Positions 40,900 through 52,139 of a DNA stretch of 64,000 nucleotides are shown here, piece by piece. Source of the DNA: Prorocentrum cordatum (taxonomy: Eukaryota > Sar > Dinophyceae > Prorocentrales > Prorocentraceae); contig CAUYUJ010003392.1 in the NCBI GenBank assembly GCA_963575745.1, forward strand, positions 348,501-412,500, given 5' to 3'. Position 1 is the stretch's first letter. Every line of letters begins with the position of its first letter. The notes beneath the pieces were generated by a model. That model did no database searches and was not told the DNA's origin. It saw nothing but the letters and a program-made list of their open reading frames with translations. The position numbers and the translations under genes were made by a program.

Positions 40900-41264
40900 T
40901 CGGGGGCGCGCAAGCATGGTTTAGCGATCCCATGGATTTTGAAGGGGCCCAAGGACACACACACACAAACACATACACACAAATAAAAGGATTCCCCATG
41001 TGTTCCATAGTTTCTCGATGTTTATATTCCCCCCACTTCCCATATTTTCCGATATTTCTTGGGGATCGACGAATACTTGTGTCTGTGTGTTTTTTCCCCT
41101 CCGGAGATTTGGCGCGCGGTCGCCAAATCCATGGATCGGAGGAGGTGCCCTCCCCAAAAGGCGGCCCGTGCCGCCTCGCTCGGCGGGGGAACTCCGCGAT
41201 GTCCCATGGAGACGGGGCCCGTCGCCAATCCACGCCCCCCTGATCCGTGTTTGCGATCGCCCGA
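40900..41264. mobile_element. TIR element family E, copy E2, hosting D3
   Basis: TCGGGGGCGCGCAAGCATGG...TTGCGATCGCCCGA. TSD TGCAC (40895-40899) and TGTAC (41265-41269), 4 of 5. It is inserted at the right end of J2; about 199 bp without D3. Confidence 0.82.
40940..41105. mobile_element. TIR element family D, copy D3, nested in E2
   Basis: TGAAGGGGCCC...CCCCTCCGGA with an exact 5-bp TSD GATTT (40935-40939, 41106-41110). The interrupted E2 sequence matches E1 across the site. Confidence 0.92.
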
Positions 41265-41359
41265 TGTACGTGCAGCCTCGTCCTGTTTCGCCTCCTCCTC
41301 CTCCCTCCCTCCCCCTGTTCTCCGCGTTTGTTTTCGCCAAGGGGCTCGCTTGCGCTTAG

Positions 41360-41512
41360 TATTATTATTATTACTACTAATATTAGTATTAGTGTTATTG
41401 TTATTGATGTTATTATTATGTATTATTATTGTTATTATTATTAGTATTATTATTACTATTAGTATTATTAATATCATTCTTATTATTATTAGTTATATAT
41501 ATATACACCAAA
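41360..41512. repeat. (ATT)n microsatellite
   Basis: About 150 bp of ATT/TTA trinucleotides, a strong departure from local GC content. Confidence 0.9.
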
Positions 41513-41747
41513 AAGAGAAATAAACAACAACAACAAAAAAAACAGAACAAAGAAAACGCTTCCTCCGTGGCGCCCGCGTGGGCCCCCCGCCGCGCGGCGC
41601 CGGCCGCGCGGCGGCCTCGCGACCGTGGCGAGGCCCGCGGGCTGCAGCGGCCTGGACGATTCCTCGGCGGGCGCGCGGGGGGGCGCAGCGCGCCGCCCGC
41701 GAGGGGCCGGCCGGCGGCGGCGAGAGGCCCGGCGAGCTGCCCGTGCT

Positions 41748-41929
41748 TGAAGGGGCCCCAGGACACATACACATACACACACACACACATAAATACACAC
41801 AGATAAAAAGATTCCCCCTATTTTTCCTATATTTTTGGAGGTTTTCGTCTTCCCCCCCACTTCCCATACTTTCCTATATTTTCTTGGGAATCGACGCTCA
41901 ATTATGTCTGTGTGTTTTTCCCCCCTCGA
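41748..41929. mobile_element. TIR element family D, copy D4
   Basis: TGAAGGGGCCCC...CCCCCTCGA with an exact 5-bp TSD GTGCT (41743-41747, 41930-41934). Confidence 0.9.
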
Positions 41930-42621
41930 GTGCTGCCGGACAGCCTTCCCGAGGGCGGCGGGGGAAAGTTGATCCCCCCGCGGTGGCACGCCGGAGCAGA
42001 GCTGTCCAGCCGCCCTGGGGCAGGCGCCCGCGGGTGGAAACGAAGGTGTTCTACCGTTCTTCGCCCCCGCTAAGTCGTGAGGGAGGCTCGCAGGCTGCTG
42101 TGGCCCGAAAACGCGTGCGCGCACCGGGGGGGGGGGGGCGGGCCAGGGAGCGTGTTGAGGTACATGGAGGGGCCATGGCATCCAGGGAGATACCATGGCC
42201 CTGGCCACGATCAGGCGGCGACACCCGAGCCCAGCCCCCACCAACCATCGGTTCTCTGGACTCTATGGGAAGCGGGGGTAGGGTTCGGCTTTCGCCACGT
42301 GGTCGACGCATTCCCAACCCTGCCCCCCCGCCGCCCCTCGAGTGGCCTGCATCGTTGGTCGGCGAGGGTAGGGTTCGGATTCCGCTGCCGAATGCTACCC
42401 GATATCCCCCCCAACAAAAAAGAAAGAAATCATTGGCCCCCTCGCGGACGCCCCCGAGAAACGTTAATCACGACGGCAGGCGCTCGGCCGTCCTCGACAG
42501 CTGTGGGGGGGGCGGCCCTCGCGAGGCACCGGGGCCGCGGAGGAAACGACTCGGGGGGCCGATCCCCGGGGGAGGGGCCCAGTCCTCGGGGGGGGGGCCA
42601 GGCCGTGACAAACATCACGAC

Positions 42622-42793
42622 TGATGGGCCTGCTCTCCACCACCACCACCACCACCACCAGAAGTTGGAGGGGGGAAGGAGGTGGAGGAGGAGGAGGAGG
42701 ACGAGGAGGAGGAGGAGGAGGAGGAGGAGGAGGAGGAGGAGGACCCCCTCCCCCTCCAACTTGTGGTGGTGGTGGTGGAAGACAAGCCCATCA
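42622..42793. mobile_element. Foldback element family G, copy G3
   Basis: TGATGGGCCTGCTCTCCACC...GGTGGAAGACAAGCCCATCA with an exact 5-bp TSD ACGAC (42617-42621, 42794-42798) and a (GGA)n core at 42670-42742. Confidence 0.92.
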
Positions 42794-42947
42794 ACGACGT
42801 CGGATGTCTGGGCCGTGCGCCCAAAGCACCATCCTGCACCGCCCGGCCATACATGCCTCTGTGCTTCCCGGCCTCTGCCGACCTCGCCCGTCCCGCCACG
42901 TATCCGTCCAGTCCCCCAGTAACGAAGCACAGGGTCTCCGCGCAGGG
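42793..42947 (-). CDS. Candidate exon with a weak WD40-like stretch
   Basis: A pyrimidine-rich tract ends in GGGACTGCAG (acceptor AG at 42949-42948), then codons read PCAETLCFVTGGLDGYVAG. FVTGGLDGYV resembles the GG.D..V core of a WD40 blade, but one partial blade is not diagnostic. A donor-like GTGGCG follows GGATAC. G3 abuts it. Confidence 0.3.
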
Positions 42948-43278
42948 CTGCAGTCCCGAGGAGGGGGCTGGACCAGGGTAGGCGGCGGGAGCAGCCCAAG
43001 GTATACTCTGCACATGATGAGCCCTGGCCGCACGGGGCAATTGCCCTTATTCATCGTCCTCGTTACCTCCACCTTCTCCTCCTCCTCCTCCATCACAGCT
43101 GGGAGGAACCCTAGTCGCGAGGCTGTCGGAACTATAAGCTGGGAGTAATCCTACCAGGCGCAGCTGGGAGTAACAGTACCAGCCGCAACAACCATGATAG
43201 CAAGTAGCACGGCAAGCACCATCCTGGCATGTGAAGGCAGGGATCGTAGCGTCGGGAGGGAAGCGAGAGAGAGGGAGA

Positions 43279-43287
43279 GATGATGAC

Positions 43288-43321
<34 letters not shown>

Positions 43322-43328
43322 CTGATGG

Positions 43329-43376
<48 letters not shown>

Positions 43377-43402
43377 GGATGATGATGATGATGCTGATGA
43401 TA

Positions 43403-43444
<42 letters not shown>

Positions 43445-43697
43445 GTGATGGTGGTGATGATGATGTTGTTGATGATGATGATGGTGCTGATGATGATGGT
43501 GATGCTAATGATGCTGATGCTGGTGATGCTGATGATGATGATGACAATGATGATGATGATGAGGATGATGATGCTGACGATGATGATGATGGTGATGGTG
43601 ATGATGATGCTGATGATGATGATGCTGATGATGACGATTCTGTTGATGATGATGCTGATGATGATGATGCTGATGATGATGCTGATGATGATGGTGA
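43279..43697. repeat. (GAT)n microsatellite, about 420 bp
   Basis: GATGAT with GCT, GGT and GAC variants. Open frames read poly-Asp, poly-Met or poly-Ile and are not credible genes. Confidence 0.93.
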
Positions 43698-44008
43698 TCA
43701 CGAGAAAGAGAGAGATAGAATACAAACAAATGAAACAGAGAAAGAGGGAGACGGAGAGATGAATAATAAAAAGACAAAACATAATAACAAAAGAGAGAGG
43801 GGGCACGGATAGAAAAAGAGAGAGAGAGAGAGAGCGAGAGGAAACAAAACCTTGAAGGACCACGCACGGTCCACCATCACATTGTCGGGCCCTTAAGAGT
43901 ACTCGAAGACCATAACATCCAGGACAGCGCGGTTGGCACTGGAAATGCAGGGCGGACAGCTTCGTACACGGACGCCCACCCCAACCACGCGGACATCACA
44001 CCGTGCTC

Positions 44009-44230
44009 TGGGACGCAGAAGGACATACTAGTACTACGTGTCCTCATTGGGGGCGCACGTCCCACCCGAACATGTCATACAGCACTGTGTGGTATATCGC
44101 TTCCCGAGCGGTACTGCCAGGCAGCGCGCGCCACGGAGCTCAGACTTTCAGATGCCTCGGCGCGCGCGCCGCCCCCGGGGTGCGGACACACGCGCACACA
44201 CACAGTATTGGTACGGGTGGGTGATGCCGA
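44009..44230. mobile_element. TIR element family L, copy L3
   Basis: TGGGACGCAGAAGGACATAC...GGGTGATGCCGA with an exact 5-bp TSD TGCTC (44004-44008, 44231-44235). Confidence 0.92.
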
Positions 44231-44239
44231 TGCTCCTCA

Positions 44240-46130
44240 GTTGGGGTCCCATGCCGCCTCTTCAACGTTGTGATTCAAGCGCCTGGCACGCTAGCACCTG
44301 TCGAATTTTCTCGGGCGAACATTAATGCGCATGGTGTGAAATGGGTCGATGCCACCACCCGGAAGAATGTTCACGTGCGTCGCGGTACTCCAGGAATGTT
44401 TCTGTGCAGCAGATGAGCGACGTGTCACCACATGACGGGCAACGCAGGTCCGCTCACGCACAACCATGCTGCAACGAGAGCACACGTTCCACGACACCCC
44501 CACGCGTGAAAACGTTGCCCCCAAGGACGAGCACCACGGCGGGTGAGCTGGAATAGCCTCTTGCGGAATGGTGGCACAAAGAAAGAATTCGGAGAAGCAC
44601 GGAGGCTCACAACTCCCCCCATTTGGCAGACAAGGACAGAATAGCCAGAGACACCACGCCACTTCCAAGAGCTGCCGCTGTCGAGCACCGCACGCCGCCA
44701 ACACATGCACGCTCAAAGAACGCCGCCGCTGCGGCATGGCGCAGACAGCACCACCGGGAGTGATCGCAGGTAGCAAGTGCCGAATACCCAGGGGCGGGGT
44801 GCGATTGCAAAGCAAGGGCTACTTCCTGACAGCAATAACGATTGCCATAGCACTAGCCTGGCGCTGTCTCTGTGATCCCACCAGCCCTTTGGACGCATGA
44901 GTTTAGCGGGTTCGCTCTTCCAACCTCCCTCCTCGGCTAGAAGAATGCCCCTCTCCGTACGTAAACCCCTCCCGTTGGTCTTGACGGAGGCGGCGGGGGG
45001 CGACGCGCTGAAGCCTCCAAGATAGCCTAATATAGATTGAAGCTGGCCTCCGCGATGGAACAAGAAGGCCCGACATGCCTCCACGAGGACCCAAGGTGGC
45101 TCCCAGACGGCTCAAAACGGCAACGAGGGGCCTCCCGGACGCCCTAAAGTTGTGCAAATCCGGTGCGCTGGCACTTGAACACCGAGCCAGGGGAGACGAC
45201 CCCGAGCCAGGAACTGCCAGGGGGCATTCACATAACGGCGACCCCAGAGCCCACTCGAAATGATCAAGCGGAACCAAGCCGCAGAGCACAGAACTCCGCA
45301 GGAAACACTCTCGATGAGGGTAAAATTCATCAAGCACCACGCGCTGCTCAATTAGTGAATATATGTCCGCCTGTTCGTTCCCAAGACGGCCAAAAATGTC
45401 CTACAGCATGCCTCCAAGGGGCCGCGGGAGGGCTCCGAGTGGCCGCGGAGCCTCTAAAATAAAGTCCTGGACACACCAAACCAATCAAGACACGTGGTGT
45501 TTGCATGTGTATTCTGTCCTTTTCGCTTGCGATAATTTTCTGGGCATGGCTCCGAAATGGCCTGAGATAGCCCCAAGAAGCGCAAAGAAGAGAGCCAGGA
45601 TGGCCGAAGCTGTCTCCCCCAGGAGCGCCCCCCAGTCGCCCAAAGAAGACACGGCGAATGCCCCCAAAGATTGCCCGAACAAGCCTTTGGGATACTCCTG
45701 AGTCTGCTCAGACTACCCCCTTGCTGTTCCCCTGCATGCTCATACACTAACCTGATCCAAGCAACTCGAGCGGCGTGTCTTACGTCGCATCCAGGGGGGG
45801 CTTGTCTGACACGCCGCCCCGCCTTCCGCGTCGAAGACGCATCCAACGCCGAAACCGCGCCAAAACCACCGTGAGCCCGCGTTGAATCCGAGCAAAAGCC
45901 GTGCAAGGCCCACATCAGGCACCAACCGCAGTTTACAATACTGACAAATTCCCCCGAAGACGCAGTGCAACGTTTATGGATGGGCCGGCGTGGTAAAACA
46001 CGCAAAGGATCAACAATATTCTCAACGACGCCACACACATAACAGCGGAGATCACGACACTCGCTCGCCCAAACTCTCACCTCACTCCCGTCTCGACTTG
46101 ACTGCTTCTCGCTTGTGAGTTGTATATACA
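44240..46130. other. Unassigned stretch, no gene asserted
   Basis: Non-repetitive, moderate GC. Minus-strand frames (44291-44815, 45454-46131) are open but show no domain and weak codon bias. Some CCAAGACGGCC-type motifs at 45.06-45.46 kb. Confidence 0.35.
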
Positions 46131-46250
46131 TATGTCTCTCGGTCTCTCCGTCCCTCTATGTCTCTCTCTCTCTCTCTCTCGTTTTCTGCACGTGTACACG
46201 TAACATACACATGTGTCACTCACGCTCTGCCACTATTTACACATATACCA

Positions 46251-48320
46251 TTATCCCAGCGCGACCCTACCTAGGAGTTGGAGCCCCTAGGAAAGCAGCA
46301 TTCGTAGTAACAATAAGCTAAGCTAAAGCTGAGCTAAAGCTAAGCTAAAGCTAAGCTAAAGCTAAGCTAAAGCTAAGCTAAAGATGGGCTAACGCTAAGC
46401 TACAGCTAAGCTGAAGCTAAGCTAAAGCTAAGCTAAAGCTAAGCTAAAGCTAAGCTAAAGCTAAGCTAAAGCTAAGCTAAAGTTAAGATGAAGCTAAGCT
46501 ACAGCTAAACAAAAGCTAAGCTAAACCTAAGCTAAAGCTAAGCTAAAGCTAAGCTAAAGCTAAGCTAAATATGGGCTAACGCTAGGCTACAGTTAAGCTG
46601 AAGCTAAGCTACAGCTAAGCTAAAGATAAGCTAAAGCTAAGCCAACGCTAAGCAAAAGTTAAGCTAACGCTAAGCTAAAGCTAAGCTAAAGCTAAGCTAA
46701 AGCTAAGCTAAATCTAAGGTAAAGCTAAGCTCAAGCTATCACACAAAGCTAAAGCTCAGCTACAGCTCAGCTACAGCTGAGCTAAAGCTAAGCTAAAGCT
46801 AAGCTAAAGCTAAGCTAAAGCTAAGCTACAGCTAAGCTAAAGCTAAGCTAAAGCTAAGCTAAAGCTAAGCTAAAGCTAAGCTAAAGCTAAGCTAAAGCTA
46901 AGCTGAAGCTAAGCTAAAACTAAGCTAAAGCTAAATTAGCCGGACGAAAGACCCAACCATGTGCAGTTGCGAATACCGCATTGTTGGTACCGGTTTCGGT
47001 GAAGCTCCTATGGGGCCACGAAACTGGTGAGGGGTGCGCCGAAATTGGTGGCGCGGACGCGTGTGGACACCGCCACTGGGGCCTTCGGTGTAGCTCCCTA
47101 TGGGGCCACGAAGCGCTGCCCTGGGCGAGGGAACCGCATGCGGGCTGTGCCACTGGGACCTTCGGTGGAGCTCCCTATGGGGCCACGAAGCGCTGCCCTG
47201 GGCGGGGGAGACGCATGCGAACTGCGCCTCTGGCGCCTTCGGTGGAGCTCCCTATGGGGCCACGAAGCGCTGTCCTGGGTGGGAGAGGCGCATGCGAACA
47301 CCCCGATTGAGGTCTTCGGTGGAGCTCCCTATGGGGCCACGAAGCGCTGTCCTGGGCAGGGGAAACCCATGCGAACACCCCCACTGGGGCCTTCAGTGGA
47401 GCTCCCTATTGGGCCATGAAGCGCTGCCCTGGGTGGGGGAACCGCATGCGCCTATCCCCACTGGGGCCTTCGGTGGAGCTCCCTATGGGGCCACGAAACG
47501 CTGCCATGGGTGGGGGAACCGCATGCGCCCACGCCCACTGGGGCCTTCGGTGGAACTCCCTATGGAGCCACAAAGCGCTGCCCTGGGTGAGGGAACCGCA
47601 TGCGCCCACCCCCACTGGGGCCTTCGGTGGAGCTCCCTATGGGGCCACGAAGCGCTGCCCTGGGTGGGGGAACCGCATACGCCCACCCCCACTGGGGCCT
47701 TCGGTGGAGCTCCCTGTGGGGACACGAAACGCTGCCCTGGGTGGGGGAACCGCATGCGCCCATCCCCACTGGAGCCTTCGGTGGAACTCCCTATGGGGCC
47801 ACGAAACGCTGTCCTGGGTGGGGGAACCGCATGCGCCCCCCCCCCCCCCTGGGACCTTCGGTGGAGCTCCCTATGGGGCCACGAAACGCTGCCCTGGGTG
47901 GGGGAACCGCATGCGCCCACCCCACTGGGACCTTCGGTGGAGCTCCCCATATATGGGGCTACGAAACGTGTGAGAGGTGTGCCGAGAGCAGAGGCAAGGA
48001 GGGGGAGGAGGGAGGAGGGGGAGGAGGGAAGGAAGGAGGAAGGAAGGAAGGAGGAACGCGGGGCACCGTCTCTTCAAAACGAGGAAAAAACAAAGTTAAA
48101 CTCAAATTAAGCTAAAGCTAAGCTAAAGGTAAGCAAAAGCTAAGCTACAGCTAAGCTAAAGCTAAGCTACAGCTAAGCTAAAGCTAAAGCTAAAGCTAAA
48201 GCTCCCAAGGGACTGGGGGAACCGCGGGGCGGATGCCGGGGGAACCGCCCGGGGCGGTTCCCGCTGCCCGGCCCTTTAATCATACACAGCAAGAACCCAT
48301 CTAGGCAAAGCCTAGATAGG
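46251..48320. repeat. Composite satellite-bearing element family H, copy H2
   Basis: Same ends as H1 (TTATCCCAGCGCGACCCTAC; GGGGAACCGCGGGGCGGAT; CTAGGCAAAGCCTAGATAG). The inside is an 11-bp CTAAGCTAAAG satellite (46313-46937), then a 77-bp minisatellite (46990-47975), a GGA-rich spacer and a second short 11-bp satellite block (48106-48200). Confidence 0.8.
46990..47975. repeat. 77-bp minisatellite, about 12-13 units
   Basis: Anchor GGTGGAGCTCCCTATGGGGC recurs at 47164, 47241, 47318 and onward every 77 bp. 77 is not a multiple of 3, so each unit changes frame; the long open frames here (for example 47100-48110) are a by-product. Confidence 0.9.
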
Positions 48321-49624
48321 GAATAAAGCTGTATACACATAGATGTAGGGGCGGGTGCTTAACGCGCTCGTGTATTACAATTCTATATTGCCACTTCAGA
48401 CTGTACCTTTCTCTCTGACACTGTGTATAGATAATGATGTCTCTCTCTCTCTCTCTTTCTCCATATCCCTAGGCACATGCCCGTAGACACGTGTATGTAT
48501 ACATGCCAACACTGTTCTTCGTCGCTTTCACTGACACGTCCGTTGGGTGCAATCCGTCAGAACCCGTCCCCCTTTGAAACGAGACTACACAAGAACAGTG
48601 AGCTGCCTTTCGCAGAACACATCTACACCACCCCACCTGCCGTTTTCCTCGTCTCCCTCCTCGTCATGCTCGTCCTCTTCCACGCCCCTGCACTCCTCCT
48701 CCTCGTCCTTCTCCTCCTCCTCCTTTGATGTCCATAGCTGAAGGCCAACCCCACCTCTGAATTGCAAACCCCACCTCACGCCATGGAAAAAAAAACGCTC
48801 GCTTGCGGATGCAATTCCGACGTCACCAGCACTCGCGACCTCGCCACCCCTTGGCTGCATTGCGCCTCGCCCTCCTCCGTCCTGCCTTCGTCCTGGCTTC
48901 GTCACCCCTGCTGCTGCTTCCCTTCAAAGAGCCCTCATTTTGCGTCTCTGTCCCTTGCCCCAGACTCTAAACCCGTGCTGATCAAGACGGGGGCCTCTTA
49001 TGAACAGAAGTTGCGGAAGGAAGGAGGCACAGTGAGAGTCCCCAGGGGTGCCTGGACCGCTGGTTACACGGGCACGGAAGCAATCGGAGAGAGAACATGA
49101 CTGGGGAATAATCGATGCCACATGGCCGCCACAAGCCCGCACCCCCATTCAGAAATACAAAGATGGTAATACCACGAACTAGAGAGGACAAGACAAAGTT
49201 TGACAAGATATTGATATCAAGGAGAGGCTGGAGGAAACTCATTCGAGGGTGAGACACTTGAGCAAAATAGAATCGCAGGCTCGAGCTGTAGGGGATGCGA
49301 AATTAGGGGGACCTACGCAATGTAGAGTAATACGATGCGTGTTGCGGACAAGCGAGAAGACAAGCAAAATCAGACATTGCCCTCAAGACCATGAAGACAA
49401 ACTCCAAATGGTTACGCAATCACACCACCTACATCGGCCAAACAAGCTCAGCACAGAGTGCGGACATGTCGGACATGGCTGCTGCCTAACACCGCCACCG
49501 CTGCTGCCGCCTCTCGAGCACAGCCAGAGAGCCACGCCTCGAGAAACAAACAACATAACCAACATGATCCCTCGGCGGTCCGCGAGGATTCCTTGGATCG
49601 GTGCCGCCAGACCCCCCTCCCTTG

Positions 49625-49779
49625 CTGGGCTTGTTTTCCACTACCACCACCACCGTAAGTTGGAGGGGAAGGGTGTCCTCCTCCTCCTCCTCCTCCTCCT
49701 CCTCCTCCTTCTCCTCTTCGTCCTCTTCCTCCTCCCCCCCTCCGACTTATGGTGTTGCTGGTGGAAACCAGACCCATCC
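49625..49779. mobile_element. Foldback element family G, copy G4, core inverted
   Basis: TGTTTTCCACTACCACCACC left arm and GGTGGAAACCAGACCCATCC right arm. The microsatellite core is (TCC)n on the plus strand, opposite to G1, G3 and G5. Confidence 0.78.
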
Positions 49780-49872
49780 ATCCCTGGCTCGCGGCGCGCG
49801 CCAGGAGCGGCGCCTGAGGCGCCGCCGGGAGGGCCGAGCGTCGCTCCCGGGAGTCCGCGCGGACCTCCGACA
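49776..49872. mobile_element. Foldback element family F, copy F5, partial
   Basis: GGCGCGCGCCAGGAGCGGCG, GGCGCCGCCGGGAGGGCC and TCCGCGCGGAC match the F centre and right arm. It abuts G4. Confidence 0.6.
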
Positions 49873-49956
49873 CGAGATGTTTTGTTATGCATATGTGTGC
49901 TCCTCGAACGCGTATGTGCATGCCGATCGTTCTGCTTCGAGGGGCAATTCGCCCAC

Positions 49957-50006
<50 letters not shown>
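49957..50006. repeat. (CTG)16 microsatellite
   Basis: Uninterrupted CTG run, the only sizeable CTG array seen. Confidence 0.9.
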
Positions 50007-50007
<1 letters not shown>

Positions 50008-50119
50008 CCTCCCGTGGCTCCACACACCCCTGCCGCGCCAGGCTGCGAGCCTCCCGTCGCTCCTGGCTCTCCTCCCCCCCTACATGGGGCAAACGCATGG
50101 GGCGTGAACAACGCCCCTG

Positions 50120-50250
50120 TGGGCTTCGGCTGGCTGGCCCGCGGGGGGCCCGCCTCCACCTTCTTGATCTCCTCCTCGGCCTCGCTGAGCCGCTCGGCCA
50201 GCTTCTCCACGTCCGACAGCAGGGCGTTCTTCTTCGCCTCCAGCGCTTTC
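50120..50250 (-). CDS. Candidate coiled-coil exon
   Basis: After CCCCGACAG|G (acceptor AG at 50252-50251) the minus strand encodes ALEAKKNALLSDVEKLAERL and SEAEEEIKKVEAG, a clear heptad coiled coil with very strong GC3. The donor is not obvious. The protein is unknown. Confidence 0.5.
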
Positions 50251-50428
50251 CTGTCGGGGGCAGGGTCGAGGAGGGGCTCGGCCGGAGGGGCGGATGCAGG
50301 AGCAACAGCAAAAGCAGGACGAGAAGAAGGGACAGAATGCGATGGATGCAGGACAGATATCTCTTCGAAAGGCCACAGTCGGGTTCCACCCGTGCTCTTT
50401 ATGGGCACCTCCTCCTCAAGGCGCGAAG

Positions 50429-50556
50429 TGAGGCAACGGCAGCTCAAACATCGGTCCCCAGACCCATCCCGGGGTCCAAACGCATCCGTCTTCCAAGCTG
50501 CCGCTGGCCGTGGCGGCGAGGGGACGCCCCGAAAGCCAAACACCGCGGCCTCAACT
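50429..50556. mobile_element. Repeat family S, copy S2
   Basis: TGAGGCAACGGCAGCTCAAA start, CATCGGTCCCCAGACCCATC and GCATCCGTCTTCCAAGCTGC, GCGGCCTCAAC end. Confidence 0.7.
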
Positions 50557-50608
50557 CGCCCTCCCCCCTGAGTCCAGCTCACGATCTGCCCCGGGGCCCT
50601 TGCCCTAG

Positions 50609-50717
50609 GTCTGGCATGTCCTCCTGCATGACAGCAAAATGCTTAAAAAAAATTAGAAACAAACCCTGAGAAATTCGTCCCCATACTATTGTTTTATGTA
50701 TGTTTGAACATTCCTCC
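50609..50717. mobile_element. TIR element family A, copy A7, right end missing
   Basis: Left arm GTCTGGCATGTCCTCCTGCA and core up to GTTTGAACATTCCTCC; the right arm is absent, and R2 begins shortly after. Confidence 0.65.
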
Positions 50718-50734
50718 AAACGATTGGGAATCCA

Positions 50735-50893
50735 AAAGGTACCAATACCGCTACTCCCTGGACCTCTCCCGGGGTGCGTTCTGACCAGGATTTCGAGGCG
50801 AATCCAGCGGTGGCGACGAGGGGGCCTCCCAGGAGGCCCAAACAGGGGGAAACGGGTGAAGGGTAGAGGCATGGGCACCTGTTCCTCCTCTGA
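50735..50893. mobile_element. TIR element family R, copy R2
   Basis: ACCAATACCGCTACTCCCTG...AAGGGTAGAGGCATGGGCAC. The centre CAGCGGTGGCGACGAGGG matches R1 and R3. Confidence 0.78.
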
Positions 50894-51046
50894 GTCTCTG
50901 CGTCGTGGGACCGGCCCGCCTTGACCTCTGCCGAGCTCCCGACCGGCCGGCGGCCTCGAGGCGGCCGTTTCCCCGCCGAAGGCAAGAGGGCCCCGCCCTG
51001 CCCTGCGCGGCCCCATGCGCAGCCCCCCCAGGGCGTGACGCTGGGG

Positions 51047-51179
51047 TGAAGTCGGGCCTGTCCCCCTACAGGGGGAGCTTGAACGAAAAACAAAGCATAC
51101 CCCAGAAACGTACACCAAAAATGCGCAAAAATAGTAAAAGAATAATCCCAAAACTATTGTTTGACTATATTTGACTTGA
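51047..51179. mobile_element. TIR element family A, copy A8 with deleted right arm
   Basis: Starts TGAAGTCGGGCCTGTCCCCC and ends ...ATATTTGACTTGA: most of the right arm is deleted but its last 7 bp remain, because an exact 8-bp TSD CGCTGGGG (51039-51046, 51180-51187) still brackets it. Confidence 0.85.
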
Positions 51180-51196
51180 CGCTGGGGGCCCACCGG

Positions 51197-51245
51197 GCCA
51201 GGCCCTTGCGGCTGGAGAGAGAGCCGACGTGCCCCACCTGTCGGA
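51197..51245. repeat. Repeat family X, copy 1 of 3 within 1 kb
   Basis: CCAGGCCCTTGCGGCTGGAG, then GTGCCCCACCTG. Further copies at 51618-51668 and 52074-52130. Confidence 0.65.
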
Positions 51246-51411
51246 GACTGGGCGCGAGCTGGCGAATCCGTGGCTGCTGAAACGGTCTCCCTGGCAGACA
51301 TCCTCTTTGAACCCCTGGAAAAAAAAACGCCGCGCACTAAAAAATAAACGGGCTGCTTCCCGGAAGAAAAAAACACCATTTCCCGGAGCTCCGTTTTAGC
51401 AGCCACGGGTG

Positions 51412-51565
51412 GTCGGGCATGTCCCCCTCCAGGCGGATTCTGGAGGAGAAAGAAGGAATGCCTAGAAATATTCAAAAAATAACCGAAAGATACCCCAAAA
51501 TCGTCCTCTGATTATTTGTTTCGACTATGTTTGAATGTTCCTCCTGTAGAGGGGACATGCCCGAC
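51412..51565. mobile_element. TIR element family A, copy A9
   Basis: Arms GTCGGGCATGTCCCCCTCCA and CCTGTAGAGGGGACATGCCC, with an A-type core. No clear TSD. Confidence 0.8.
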
Positions 51566-51617
51566 TTCAGTGTACGTCCTTCTTTCGCTGCTGGTGTTTA
51601 GGCCCTCCCGACGGAAG

Positions 51618-51668
51618 GGCAGGCCCTTGCGGCTGGAGAGAGCGCCACCGTGCCCCACCTGGCGCCTT
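51618..51668. repeat. Repeat family X, copy 2
   Basis: GCAGGCCCTTGCGGCTGGAG, AGAGCGCCACCGTGCCCCAC, CTGGCGC. Confidence 0.65.
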
Positions 51669-51736
51669 GGAGCGCGTTTCTTTCTTTTCGGCGATCGTGG
51701 GCATCACTGGAGGGGCGAGGGCCAGGGGGGGTATCA

Positions 51737-51894
51737 TGAAAGGGGCCCAGGGACACACAAATCAGTACACACAGATCCCAGGATTCCCCATATGTTTCCA
51801 TTGTTTCTGGTTTATCGTCTCCCCCCCCACTTCCCATGTTTCCCTGGGGGTAGACGATTGATTGTGTCTGTGTGTTTCTTCCTCTCTTGCAACA
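51737..51894. mobile_element. TIR element family D, copy D5
   Basis: TGAAAGGGGCCCAGGGACAC start, GATTCCCCATATG core and GATTGTGTCTGTGTG end. No TSD recognised. Confidence 0.8.
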
Positions 51895-52073
51895 TGTGAC
51901 GCCTCCCCCCCGCCGTGCGCACGGCGGCAGTGCCCGGAGCGCACTGGGGGGCAGGGTCTTCACGTTATAGGGCGAGGGGGGAGGAGGAGGAGGAGGAGGA
52001 GGAGGAGGAGGAGGTGTAGGAGGAGGTGGAAGAGCAGGAGCCGAAGCCCCAAGCAATAAAGAAACACGCTCAT

Positions 52074-52130
52074 GGCCAGGCCCTTGCGGCTGGAGAGAGC
52101 CCCCCCGTGCCCCACCCTGGCGCGCTGAGG
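52074..52130. repeat. Repeat family X, copy 3
   Basis: GCCAGGCCCTTGCGGCTGGA and CCGTGCCCCACCCTGGCGCG. Confidence 0.65.
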
Positions 52131-52139
52131 CGTGGCGGG

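Noticed and set aside
43280-43812. Long frames reading poly-Asp, poly-Met, poly-Ile or poly-His
   Set aside because: They translate a (GAT)n microsatellite and have no non-repeat coding sequence.
46313-46937. CRISPR-like regular repeats
   Set aside because: A continuous 11-bp satellite without spacers, in a eukaryotic context.
47100-48115. Frames of 336 and 171 codons with a repeated GGAPYGATKR motif
   Set aside because: They run through a 77-bp minisatellite whose period shifts the frame; there is no independent coding evidence.
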